Under the pieces are notes generated by a model. That model searched no databases, was not told the DNA's origin, and worked only from the letters and a program-made list of their open reading frames with translations. Shown here one piece after another: positions 15,209 to 22,016 of a stretch of DNA of 29,923 nt. The DNA comes from DASWIG01 sp965371445. Lineage in GTDB: Bacteria > Acidobacteriota > Thermoanaerobaculia > Multivoradales > J023. The position numbers and the translations under genes were made by a program. How positions within the stretch are numbered: the first letter of the stretch is position 1; each line of letters begins with the position of its first letter. The DNA is taken from positions 1-29,923 of the forward strand of contig CBDUYN010000131.1 of the NCBI GenBank assembly GCA_965371445.1. Reading direction: 5' to 3'.

Positions 15209-15895
15209 GTGAAACGCGAAGAGAAAGCCGCCCGCATCCTGCGTGTCCTCGACGAGCTCCATCCCAAGGTGCCGATTCCGTTAAGCCACCGCGACCCCTT
15301 TACGCTGCTCGTCGCCGTCGTCCTCTCGGCCCAGACCACCGACAAGAAGGTCAACGAGGTCACGCCGGCGCTCTTTGCCCGCGCCTCCAGGCCCGAGGCG
15401 ATGGCCAAGATGGAGGTCGAGGAGATCCGCGAGATCATCCGCGAGATCGGGCTCGCGCCGTCGAAGGCGAAGAACCTGAAGCGGATGTCGGAGATGCTCG
15501 CCGAGCAGGGAGGCGAGGTGCCCCGGACTTTTGAGGAGCTCGAGGCCCTGCCCGGCGTAGGACACAAGACCGCGTCGGTCGTGATGACCCAGGCCTTTGG
15601 CCTGCCCGCCTTTCCGGTCGACACCCACATCCACCGCCTGGCGCGCCGCTGGGGGCTCGCCGACGGCTCGTCGGTCGAGAGGACCGAGCGCGACCTGAAG
15701 CGCACCTTTCCCGAGGAGGCCTGGAACAAGCTCCACCTGCAGATCATCTACTTCGGACGCGAGCATTGCCCGGCCCTTTACCACGACCTCGACGCCTGCC
15801 CGATCTGCTCCTGGGCGGCGTCGAAGAAACTCAAAGCCGAGGAACGCCGTAAAAGCGAGGAACGCCGGAAACGGCGCAAGAAGTCTTCTTCGTAG
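15209..15895 (+). CDS. nth: Endonuclease III-like DNA glycosylase with incomplete Fe-S site
   Basis: Base-excision repair enzyme for oxidised pyrimidines, 228 residues. The helix-hairpin-helix LPGVGHKTA holds catalytic Lys120, and PVDTHIHRL holds Asp138; both are at the E. coli numbering. The C-terminal cluster loop is altered. It has Cys187, Cys197 and Cys200 (spacing x9 then x2) and no fourth Cys, against C-x6-C-x2-C-x5-C in the classical enzyme. A [4Fe-4S] cluster is therefore doubtful. The protein ends in a lysine/arginine-rich tail of about 23 residues that could bind DNA. It begins with GTG, preceded by GGAGG at four bases, 13 bases after murB. Confidence 0.9.
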   Translation: MKREEKAARILRVLDELHPKVPIPLSHRDPFTLLVAVVLSAQTTDKKVNEVTPALFARASRPEAMAKMEVEEIREIIREIGLAPSKAKNLKRMSEMLAEQGGEVPRTFEELEALPGVGHKTASVVMTQAFGLPAFPVDTHIHRLARRWGLADGSSVERTERDLKRTFPEEAWNKLHLQIIYFGREHCPALYHDLDACPICSWAASKKLKAEERRKSEERRKRRKKSSS

Positions 15896-15939
15896 CCTGC
15901 CCTACAAGAATCGAAGAAAAGAGAAGGGGAAAGAGAGAT

Positions 15940-17091
15940 ATGCGGCTGGCAGTAGTCTGTTATCCGACCTATGGCGGCTCGGGGGTGGTCGCCACCGAGC
16001 TCGCCCAACAGCTCGCCCAACGCGGGCATCAGGTCCACGTCGTGACCTACGAGCGGCCCTTCCGGCTCGACCGCGAGCAGGAGAACCTCCGCTTCCATAG
16101 GGTCGAGGTCAGCGACTACCCGCTCTTTCGCTATCAGCCCTACTCGCTCAACCTGGCCAACAAGATCATCGAGCTGGTCGAAGAGCACGGCGTCGAGCTC
16201 GTCCACAGCCACTACGCGGTCCCTCACGCCCAGGCGGCATGGATGGCGCGGGAAGTGCTGCGCGAAGAACGCGGCCTCGACGTCCGGCTCGCCTGCACGC
16301 TGCACGGCACCGACATCACCCTGGTCGGCATCGAGCGGAGCTTTTTCGAGCTGACGAGGTTCTCGATCCTGCAGCAGGACGTCCTGACCGCTCCAAGCCA
16401 CTGGCTCGCCGACAAGACGGTCGACGAGTTCCGCATTCCGCCGGAAAAAATTCTCGTCATTCCCAACTTCGTCGACCTCGAGCGCTTCCATCCGGGCGAC
16501 GCCTCGGCCTTCCGCCGGGAGCTCGACGCCGAGGGCAAGTTCCTCATCACCCACATATCGAACTTCCGTCCGGTCAAGCGCGTCGAGGACATCGTCCGGG
16601 GCTTCGCGGTGTTGCGCGAGCAGCTGCCGGCGGTGCTCGCCCTGGCCGGCGACGGGCCGGAACGGGAGAAGGCGGTGGCTCTCGCTGTCGAGCTCGGAGT
16701 CGGTCAGGACCTCCGGGTCCTCGGCAAACTCACCCACCTGGAGCCGTTGCTCCAGGCGAGCGACCTCTACTTCCTGCCGAGCCGCGCCGAAAGCTTTGGG
16801 CTTTCGGCCCTGGAGGCCCAGGCCTGCGGCTGTCCGGTGATCGGCTACCACGCGGGAGGCTTGCCGGAGGTGGTCGCCGACGGCGAGACGGGCATCCTCT
16901 GCCCTGAGGGACGCGACACCTGCCTCGGGACCCTGGCGGCCGACCTCCTGGTCGATCGGGAGCGCTATCTCGCCATGCGCGAGGCGTCGCGGCGGCGTGC
17001 CGAGACGTTTGCCGCCGGGACGATCGTCGACCGCTACGAAGAGGCCCTGGGGTGCCTCGTCAGCTCGGGCGAGGTCTGCGGGGGTGGCTAG
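15940..17091 (+). CDS. bshA: N-acetyl-alpha-D-glucosaminyl L-malate synthase (bacillithiol biosynthesis)
   Basis: GT-B glycosyltransferase of the GT4 family, 383 residues. BshA joins GlcNAc from UDP-GlcNAc to L-malate, the first step to bacillithiol. BshA-like features are CYPTYGGSGVVATELAQQLA near the N-terminus, VHSHYAVPHA, LHGTDITLVG and TRFSILQQDVLTAPS. The C-terminal donor-binding motif ESFGLSALEAQACGCPVIG contains the E-x7-E pair. bshB and bshC are not in the window, so pathway membership rests on the sequence signature alone. It could be another GT4 enzyme, but the N-terminal signature argues for BshA. A purine-rich GAGAG precedes ATG. It ends six bases from the convergent DUF4388 gene. 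Confidence 0.87.
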   Translation: MRLAVVCYPTYGGSGVVATELAQQLAQRGHQVHVVTYERPFRLDREQENLRFHRVEVSDYPLFRYQPYSLNLANKIIELVEEHGVELVHSHYAVPHAQAAWMAREVLREERGLDVRLACTLHGTDITLVGIERSFFELTRFSILQQDVLTAPSHWLADKTVDEFRIPPEKILVIPNFVDLERFHPGDASAFRRELDAEGKFLITHISNFRPVKRVEDIVRGFAVLREQLPAVLALAGDGPEREKAVALAVELGVGQDLRVLGKLTHLEPLLQASDLYFLPSRAESFGLSALEAQACGCPVIGYHAGGLPEVVADGETGILCPEGRDTCLGTLAADLLVDRERYLAMREASRRRAETFAAGTIVDRYEEALGCLVSSGEVCGGG

Positions 17092-17097
17092 CCCCTA

Positions 17098-18510
17098 CTA
17101 AATTCCCACGTGGCCGGACTTCTTGAGCTTCCAGAAGAGGATCTGGGCGTCGATTCGGGGCATCGGGCTCATCTTCAGGATCGACGTGATGTCGTAGCTG
17201 CCGTCGACGCGGGTCAGCATGAAGCCTTCCTGGGGCGAGATGTCGAGCTCGGTGAGCTCGTCCAGGCTGCACTTGAGCTTGGGGACCGCGGAGAGCTTCA
17301 CACCGTTGTTCTCGAGGGCCTCGCTGACGCGCTTTTCCCCGTCCTGAGATTCTTTTTCGATCGAAGGCCCGGATCCCTGAGCGTCCTTGGCCTTGCGGAA
17401 GCTGTTGAGGGCCTCCTCGAGCTCGCCCAGGCGCAACGCCGACTCGGCTTTCTGGATCAGCTCCTCGGCCTCCGACTGCGGGGCCGCCGCCGGAGCGGGG
17501 CCGCCCCCACCCGCGAAATGGAGGGTGCGTCCGCCGGTCATGCCGACGCTGCCGCCGCCTTGTTGCTGCTGAGGCTGCTGTTGGAGCTGGTAGATCGGAA
17601 GCGCCCCCGACGGAGGATCGTAGCCCGGCGGTAGGATCTGCTGCTGCGGGTAACCTTGCGGCATCATCTGCGGATAGCCCTGAGGCATCATCTGCGGATA
17701 GCCCTGGGGCACCTGCTGCTGGGGCGGCATCTGCTGGGCCTGGGGCGGCGGCTGGATCGGCCCGGTGGCGTCGTCGCCGGTCGAGGACGGCGCGGCGTCG
17801 ACCTCGATGATCCGCGGCCGGATCATCTTGAGGTGCCCTTCCTGGACGTGCTGCGCCAGGATCTGCGAGATCATGAAGACGCTGGTCTGGGCTCCGTGGC
17901 TGATCTCCTCGACCGTGCGGTCGTCGTCGACCCAGGCGAGGATCCGCTGGTCGACCTCGTCCATCTCCGCCTGCTCGGGGTCGATCATCAGCACCGGCAC
18001 CGCCATGGGCGAGGGCACCCACTCGCGGATCCGGTTCCACTCGTCCATCCGCCGAGAGCCCTCCAGGACGATCCTCTGGACGTCCAGGTTCATGCGGATA
18101 AACGTCTCCGCGGGGAGCTCGTCGTCGAGGAAGCGGAACTCTCCCTCGTCCCAGGTGAAGATGTCGTAGATCGACTCTTCGGACTTCAATTGCAGCATCT
18201 GCTGCAGATCCTCCTCGTCGAGAGCTCCCATCGAGACCAGGATCTTGCCGATGAGCTGTCCCTCGGCCTTCTGCCGGGCGACCGCCTCGTTGACCGTCTT
18301 CTCGTCGATGTAGCCGTGGCTGACGAGGAAGTGCCCCAGGTACTCGTTGGGGTCTGTCGAAGCGGAGGCGATGATCACTCCCTCCTCGAAGAAGATGCGC
18401 TTCTGGACCTTCTTGCCGTCGAATAGGAGCGTACCGGTCTTCTGGCCCTGGGAGAGCCACTGGAGGAGCTCGGAGAGCGCCATGGTCTTGATGTTGCCGG
18501 AGATGCCCAT
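17098..18510 (-). CDS. DUF4388 (PATAN-like) domain protein
   Basis: 470 residues. The N-terminal third opens with MGISGNIKTMALSELLQWLS and continues with QKTGTLLFDGKKVQKRIFFEEG and a helical TVNEAVARQKAEGQLIGKIL. This is the DUF4388 pattern, often found with two-component or Ras-like GTPase signalling in Acidobacteria, Deltaproteobacteria and Cyanobacteria. A middle segment (about 270-330) is Gln/Pro/Tyr/Met-rich with repeated QGYPQMMP. A TPR-like stretch (SALRLGELEEALNSFRKAK) and a second conserved winged-helix-like end (GFMLTRVDGSYDITSILKMS) follow. The start at MGIS is chosen because GAGG lies five bases before it; the frame opens 10 codons earlier. The exact function is unknown; scaffold or regulator of motility or signalling is plausible. 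Confidence 0.85.
   Translation of the reverse strand: MGISGNIKTMALSELLQWLSQGQKTGTLLFDGKKVQKRIFFEEGVIIASASTDPNEYLGHFLVSHGYIDEKTVNEAVARQKAEGQLIGKILVSMGALDEEDLQQMLQLKSEESIYDIFTWDEGEFRFLDDELPAETFIRMNLDVQRIVLEGSRRMDEWNRIREWVPSPMAVPVLMIDPEQAEMDEVDQRILAWVDDDRTVEEISHGAQTSVFMISQILAQHVQEGHLKMIRPRIIEVDAAPSSTGDDATGPIQPPPQAQQMPPQQQVPQGYPQMMPQGYPQMMPQGYPQQQILPPGYDPPSGALPIYQLQQQPQQQQGGGSVGMTGGRTLHFAGGGGPAPAAAPQSEAEELIQKAESALRLGELEEALNSFRKAKDAQGSGPSIEKESQDGEKRVSEALENNGVKLSAVPKLKCSLDELTELDISPQEGFMLTRVDGSYDITSILKMSPMPRIDAQILFWKLKKSGHVGI
17660..17707. repeat. Two 24 bp tandem repeats inside the DUF4388 gene
   Basis: GGCATCATCTGCGGATAGCC begins both units (17660 and 17684); they are identical over 23 of 24 bases. 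A more diverged third unit lies just before. They encode QGYPQMMP octapeptides in the disordered linker. Copy number may vary by slippage. Confidence 0.8.
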
Positions 18511-18576
18511 ACGAACCTCGACCCGACCCGAAACGTCCAAGGGCCTTCACCGCCGAGTATAGACGAAGAGCGTCAA

Positions 18577-18597
18577 GGGCGAATACAAGATTCGCCC
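18577..18597. repeat. Palindromic hairpin 1, REP-like
   Basis: GGGCGAAT-ACAAG-ATTCGCCC: a perfect 8 bp stem with a 5-base loop in the 155-base gap between glpX and the DUF4388 gene. It resembles its neighbour at 18629-18649 in stem (GGGCGA) and loop size. No T-run follows, so it is not a classical terminator. Confidence 0.6.
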
Positions 18598-18628
18598 CCT
18601 ACGGCGGGCGGGCGAGGGTACCGGGTAG

Positions 18629-18649
18629 GGGCGATCCTCGTGATCGCCC
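18629..18649. repeat. Palindromic hairpin 2, REP-like
   Basis: GGGCGATC-CTCGT-GATCGCCC: a perfect 8 bp stem with a 5-base loop, preceded by GTAG. Together with hairpin 1, whose start is 52 bases away, it looks like a REP/BIME-type pair of interspersed palindromes. Confidence 0.6.
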
Positions 18650-18665
18650 ACCTCCGGTCTCCTTC

Positions 18666-19643
18666 TCAGTAGAAATGCACCGGGCAGCCCGGCTCTTCCT
18701 GGTGGACGGTGTCGATGAATCGGACGAGCCGGCCGGGGAGCGACATGACGAGCGTCGAGGTCCGCGCGCCGCCCCCGAAGAATCGGACTCCGCGCAGGAT
18801 CTCGCCGTCGGTGACCCCGGTGAGCGAGATGACGATCGACTCCCCGGGGGCGAGCTCCTCGGTGGAGTAGACCTTGTCCAGCGAGGTGATGCCGAGCTCC
18901 TCGAGCCGCGCTTTTTCCGCTTCGTCCCTGGGCTGGAAACGCGCCTGGATCTCCCCTCCCAGACAGCGCAGCGCCGCGGCCGCCATGACGCCCTCCGGCG
19001 CACGGCCGACGCCCATCACCGCGTGGACGGCAGTGCCGCGCACGGCGACGGCCACTCCGGCCGACAAGTCGCCGTCGGGAATCAGCCGGATCCGGGCGCC
19101 GGCGGCCCGGATGTCGGCCACCAGCTGCCTGTGGCGCTCGCGGTTCAAGACCACCACGGTCAGGTCGCTCACCTCACGGCCATAGGCGCTGGCGATGTTG
19201 CGAAGGTTCTCCGGAACGGGTGCGTCGAGATGGACCTTGCCGCGCGCCGTCGGCCCGACGATGAGCTTTTCCATGTAGGTGTCGCCCACCGGCAACAGCC
19301 CGCCGCGCTCCGAAGCCGCCAGCACCGAGAGGGCTCCCGGGGCGCCGGTGGCGCAGAGCTGAGCACCCTCCAGGGGATCGGCGGCGACGTCGACGCAGCG
19401 CCCGTCCTCTTCCCCCCGCCTGCGGCCCACTTCCTCGCCCGCGCAGAGCTGGAGCGTGGCGTCGCCGTGCCCCTCCTCGCCGATGACCACCCGGCCCGCG
19501 ATCTCGAGGCGGTCGAGGGTCGAACGCATCGCTTTGCCCGCCACCCGGTCACAGTGCTCGCCGTCGCCGTAGCCCATCGTCTGGGCGGCGGCGCGGGCGG
19601 CCTCTTCGGTCACCGTGACGAAATCGTGCGCGAGCACCGACAC
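18666..19643 (-). CDS. glpX: Fructose-1,6-bisphosphatase, class II
   Basis: Gluconeogenic phosphatase of the Li-sensitive phosphatase fold, 325 residues (E. coli GlpX has 336). Visible features are the N-terminal AMRSTLDRLEIAGRVVIGEE, the metal-binding VDVAADPLEGAQLCA (family DPLEGT), GDTYMEKLIVGP, DLTVVVLNRERH, and GVGRAPEGVMAAAALRCLGGE near the sugar-phosphate site. The usual GEGEMDEAP metal loop reads GEEGHGDATLQLC, so one ligand position is unclear. The start is GTG directly after the acyl-CoA dehydrogenase stop (TGAGTG), with GGAGGG six bases upstream, so the two genes are translationally coupled. Confidence 0.87.
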   Translation of the reverse strand: MSVLAHDFVTVTEEAARAAAQTMGYGDGEHCDRVAGKAMRSTLDRLEIAGRVVIGEEGHGDATLQLCAGEEVGRRRGEEDGRCVDVAADPLEGAQLCATGAPGALSVLAASERGGLLPVGDTYMEKLIVGPTARGKVHLDAPVPENLRNIASAYGREVSDLTVVVLNRERHRQLVADIRAAGARIRLIPDGDLSAGVAVAVRGTAVHAVMGVGRAPEGVMAAAALRCLGGEIQARFQPRDEAEKARLEELGITSLDKVYSTEELAPGESIVISLTGVTDGEILRGVRFFGGGARTSTLVMSLPGRLVRFIDTVHQEEPGCPVHFY

Positions 19644-20897
19644 TCAGGACCCTCCACCGGCCCCCTTGGGGGGGATCGGGGGGGATGACACAGCCATCTC
19701 CGGGACCTTCTTCTCCGTGACCTGCGGGGCGTTGTAGGACGGGATGCCCGTGATCGCCTCGCCGATGATCAGGCTGTGGATGTCGTGGGTGCCCTCGTAG
19801 GTGTAGACCGACTCGATGTTGAGCATGTGGCGGATCACCGGATAGTCGTCGACGATGCCGTTGGCGCCCAAAAGCTCCCGGGCCAGCCGCGCGCACTCGC
19901 GGGCCACCCAGACGTTGTTCCGCTTGCCGAGCGAGATGTGGTGGTGCTTCACCCGCCCGGCGTCCTTCAACTTGCCGATCTGGTAGATCAGGAGCTGCCC
20001 CTTGGTGATCTCCGAGATCATCCACACGAGCTTGTCCTGCACCAGCTGGTGGCAGGCGATCGGCTGGCCGTTGAACTGGATGCGCTCTTTCGTGTACTCA
20101 AGGGCCGTGTGATAACACTCCATGGCCGAGCCGATACCGCCCCAGGCGATGCCGTAGCGCGCCTGGTTGAGGCACATGAGGGCGTTTTTGAGGCCCACGG
20201 TCTTCGGCAAGACGTTCTCGGCCGGGATGCGGCAGTCCTGGAACCCCAGCTCCGAGGTCGTCGAGGCGCGCAGTGAGAACTTGCCGTGCTGGTCCGAGGA
20301 GGTGTAGCCGGGCGTGCCCTTCTCCACCAGGAAGCCGCGGAACCCGTCGTCGGTGTGCGCCCAGACCACGGCCACGTCGGCGAGGGTGCCGTTGGTGATC
20401 CACTGCTTGGAGCCGTTTAAGACCCACTCGCCGCCTTCGCGGCGCGCCGTGGTGCGCATGCCGCCGGGGTTGGAGCCGAAGTCGGGCTCCGTCAGGCCAA
20501 AGCAGCCGATGGCCTCGCCCGAGGCGAGCGCCGGGATCCAGCGGTCCTTCTGCTCCTGCGATCCGAAGGTGTAGATCGGGTACATGACCAGCGCGCTCTG
20601 GACCGAGACGAAGCTGCGCAGGCCCGAGTCGCCGCGCTCCAGCTCCTGCATGATGAGCCCGTAGGCGACGTTGGAAAGACCGGGCAAGTCGTACTCGTCG
20701 ATCGTCGCGCCGAAAAGGCCGAGCTTCGCCATCTCCGGGACCAGCTCGATCGGGGTCCTGGCCTCGCGGTGGCACTCCTCGATGATCGGCTTGACCCTGT
20801 CGTCCACGAACTCGCGAACCGTGTCGCGCGCCAACTTCTCCTCTTCGGAGAGCAGCGCGTCGAATTCCAGGAAGTCGACGCCGGGGAATCGTTTCAC
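19644..20897 (-). CDS. gcdH: Glutaryl-CoA dehydrogenase-like acyl-CoA dehydrogenase
   Basis: FAD enzyme that oxidises (and in the glutaryl type decarboxylates) an acyl-CoA, 417 residues. Signatures: CFGLTEPDFGSNPGGMRTTA, GSKQWITNGTLADVAVVWA, FRGFLVEKGTPGY with KFSLRAST, ARYGIAWGGIGSAMEC and YTYEGTHDIHSLIIGEAITG, whose Glu is the catalytic base. The KRNN and ARYGIAWG segments favour glutaryl-CoA over fatty acyl-CoA dehydrogenase. The start is GTG with AGGAGG seven bases upstream; the frame opens 23 codons earlier without support. The last ~28 residues, rich in Pro and Gly, extend beyond the family end. They are partly encoded by a 37 bp repeat also found at 29399-29435. Confidence 0.88.
   Translation of the reverse strand: MKRFPGVDFLEFDALLSEEEKLARDTVREFVDDRVKPIIEECHREARTPIELVPEMAKLGLFGATIDEYDLPGLSNVAYGLIMQELERGDSGLRSFVSVQSALVMYPIYTFGSQEQKDRWIPALASGEAIGCFGLTEPDFGSNPGGMRTTARREGGEWVLNGSKQWITNGTLADVAVVWAHTDDGFRGFLVEKGTPGYTSSDQHGKFSLRASTTSELGFQDCRIPAENVLPKTVGLKNALMCLNQARYGIAWGGIGSAMECYHTALEYTKERIQFNGQPIACHQLVQDKLVWMISEITKGQLLIYQIGKLKDAGRVKHHHISLGKRNNVWVARECARLARELLGANGIVDDYPVIRHMLNIESVYTYEGTHDIHSLIIGEAITGIPSYNAPQVTEKKVPEMAVSSPPIPPKGAGGGS
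19659..19695 (+). repeat. 37 bp GC-rich repeat, copy 1
   Basis: Begins GGCCCCCTTGGGGGGGATC and ends ACACAGCC. It matches 32 of 37 bases of the sequence at 29399-29435 on the opposite strand. It lies within the last codons of the acyl-CoA dehydrogenase gene and encodes the SSPPIPPKGAG tail. Confidence 0.65.
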
Positions 20898-21176
20898 GGA
20901 GGTTCCTCCTTTGGTAGGCGGGGCTCCTCTCGCCCGCCGAGCGTTCTTGGGATGACGGCGCCTCACGACCAGCAGGCATCGGTCGGTCCGCCCTACTGCC
21001 GTCCAGGCCGCGCCAGCCGCAGGCCCGTGCGCACGGCCGTGCGCCCACAGGGGTCGCGCCGGGTCGGAAGCTCTGATCTAGGATTCCGGGCAAGCGGACC
21101 GAGGGCTGATCATACCACGTCCGGGCCTCGCCAGGACGTGTGCGTCCTCTGCCTCTCGCCTGACGCCGCCGCTTTC

Positions 21177-21185
21177 TGCTAGACT
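21177..21185 (+). promoter_or_regulatory. Extended -10 promoter element of the RsbW-like gene
   Basis: TGCTAGACT is an extended -10 (TGN-TAGACT) ending seven bases before ATG 21193, which would give a leaderless or almost leaderless mRNA. No convincing -35 is seen. The rest of the 20898-21176 gap, between divergent genes, holds nothing else I can support. Confidence 0.4.
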
Positions 21186-21192
21186 CCCCGCG

Positions 21193-21657
21193 ATGCCTAC
21201 GGAGAGCCCCCAGGTCCGTATCTCGATCGGCAGCCGGTACGAGCACATCGATCTGATCCAGATCGTGGTCGACGACGCCCTGGCCCGCCTGGGACTCGAC
21301 GAGGATTCCCGCCACTGGGTCGGCATCGCGGTACGCGAAGGGGTCGCCAACGCCATCCAGCACGGCAACCGCCAGGATCCCGAGAAGCCCGTCGAGGTGG
21401 AGCTGGCCATCGAAGGCGAGGACGCCGTCATCCGGATCGAAGACTGCGGCGAAGGGTTCGACCCCTCCGAGGTGGGCAATCCGCTGGAGGAGGAGAACCT
21501 CCTGAAACCGGACGGCCGAGGCATCTTCTACATGAAGAGCTTCATGGACGAGATCACCTACAGCGAACGACCGGGGGGAGGCACGGTGGTCACGCTCCGG
21601 AAACGCCTGGCCGAAGCGCCGTCGCCCCATCTGCTTGATCCTGTCGAAAACCACTGA
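21193..21657 (+). CDS. RsbW/SpoIIAB-like anti-sigma serine kinase
   Basis: 154-residue GHKL-fold ATPase. N-box GIAVREGVANAIQHGN, G1 box EDCGEGFDP and G2-like GRGIFYMKSFMDEI are present, in the short arrangement typical of RsbW/SpoIIAB-type switch kinases. Such proteins bind a sigma factor or other partner, and phosphorylate a STAS antagonist. The STAS gene follows 13 bases downstream, as expected for a partner-switch pair. No sigma factor or PP2C phosphatase lies nearby, so the controlled target is elsewhere or is not a sigma factor. No Shine-Dalgarno site is evident, which fits a leaderless transcript. Confidence 0.85.
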   Translation: MPTESPQVRISIGSRYEHIDLIQIVVDDALARLGLDEDSRHWVGIAVREGVANAIQHGNRQDPEKPVEVELAIEGEDAVIRIEDCGEGFDPSEVGNPLEEENLLKPDGRGIFYMKSFMDEITYSERPGGGTVVTLRKRLAEAPSPHLLDPVENH

Positions 21658-21670
21658 GGAGCCTATAGCT

Positions 21671-22012
21671 ATGAAGATCGAAGCACATCACAGAGAGGGA
21701 GTGACGATTCTGGAACCCAAGGGCAAGATCACCATCGGCGCCGGAGACGTGGCGCTGCGCGAGGCGGTCCACGAGGCACTGGGCGCCGGGGCCAAGAACA
21801 TCCTGGTCAACCTGGGCGGAGTCTCGACGATCGACTCGTCGGGGATCGGCGAGCTCGTCTCCGCGTTCACCACGGTCTCGAACCGTGGCGGCAAGCTCAA
21901 GCTCTACAAGCTACCCCCCAAGGTCTCCGACATCCTCCAGATCACCCAACTGATCTCCGTTTTCGACGTCTTCGACGACGAAGACGAGGCGATCGCCTCC
22001 TTTACCGGCTAG
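21671..22012 (+). CDS. STAS-domain anti-sigma-factor antagonist
   Basis: 113 residues, a single STAS domain. GGVSTIDSSGIGELVSA carries the DSSG motif (Ser56/Ser57) whose Ser is phosphorylated by the partner kinase; the C-terminus (KVSDILQITQLISVFDVFDDEDEAI) is the usual last helix. The start is ATG with AGGAG nine bases upstream, rather than the earlier in-frame ATG that overlaps the kinase gene. When unphosphorylated it should sequester the upstream kinase and free its target. It is convergent with the following gene, with four bases between the stops. Confidence 0.88.
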   Translation: MKIEAHHREGVTILEPKGKITIGAGDVALREAVHEALGAGAKNILVNLGGVSTIDSSGIGELVSAFTTVSNRGGKLKLYKLPPKVSDILQITQLISVFDVFDDEDEAIASFTG

Positions 22013-22016
22013 GGTC

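Noticed and set aside
14287..15747. Minus-strand 486-codon frame across murB and nth
   Set aside because: Crosses two genes with recognised catalytic motifs on the other strand.
17081..17095. Terminator between bshA and the DUF4388 gene
   Set aside because: Only a 4 bp GGGG/CCCC stem with no T-run; too weak to call.
20098..21654. Minus-strand 518-codon frame
   Set aside because: Overlaps the acyl-CoA dehydrogenase in another frame and is antisense to the RsbW-like kinase; Arg-rich translation.
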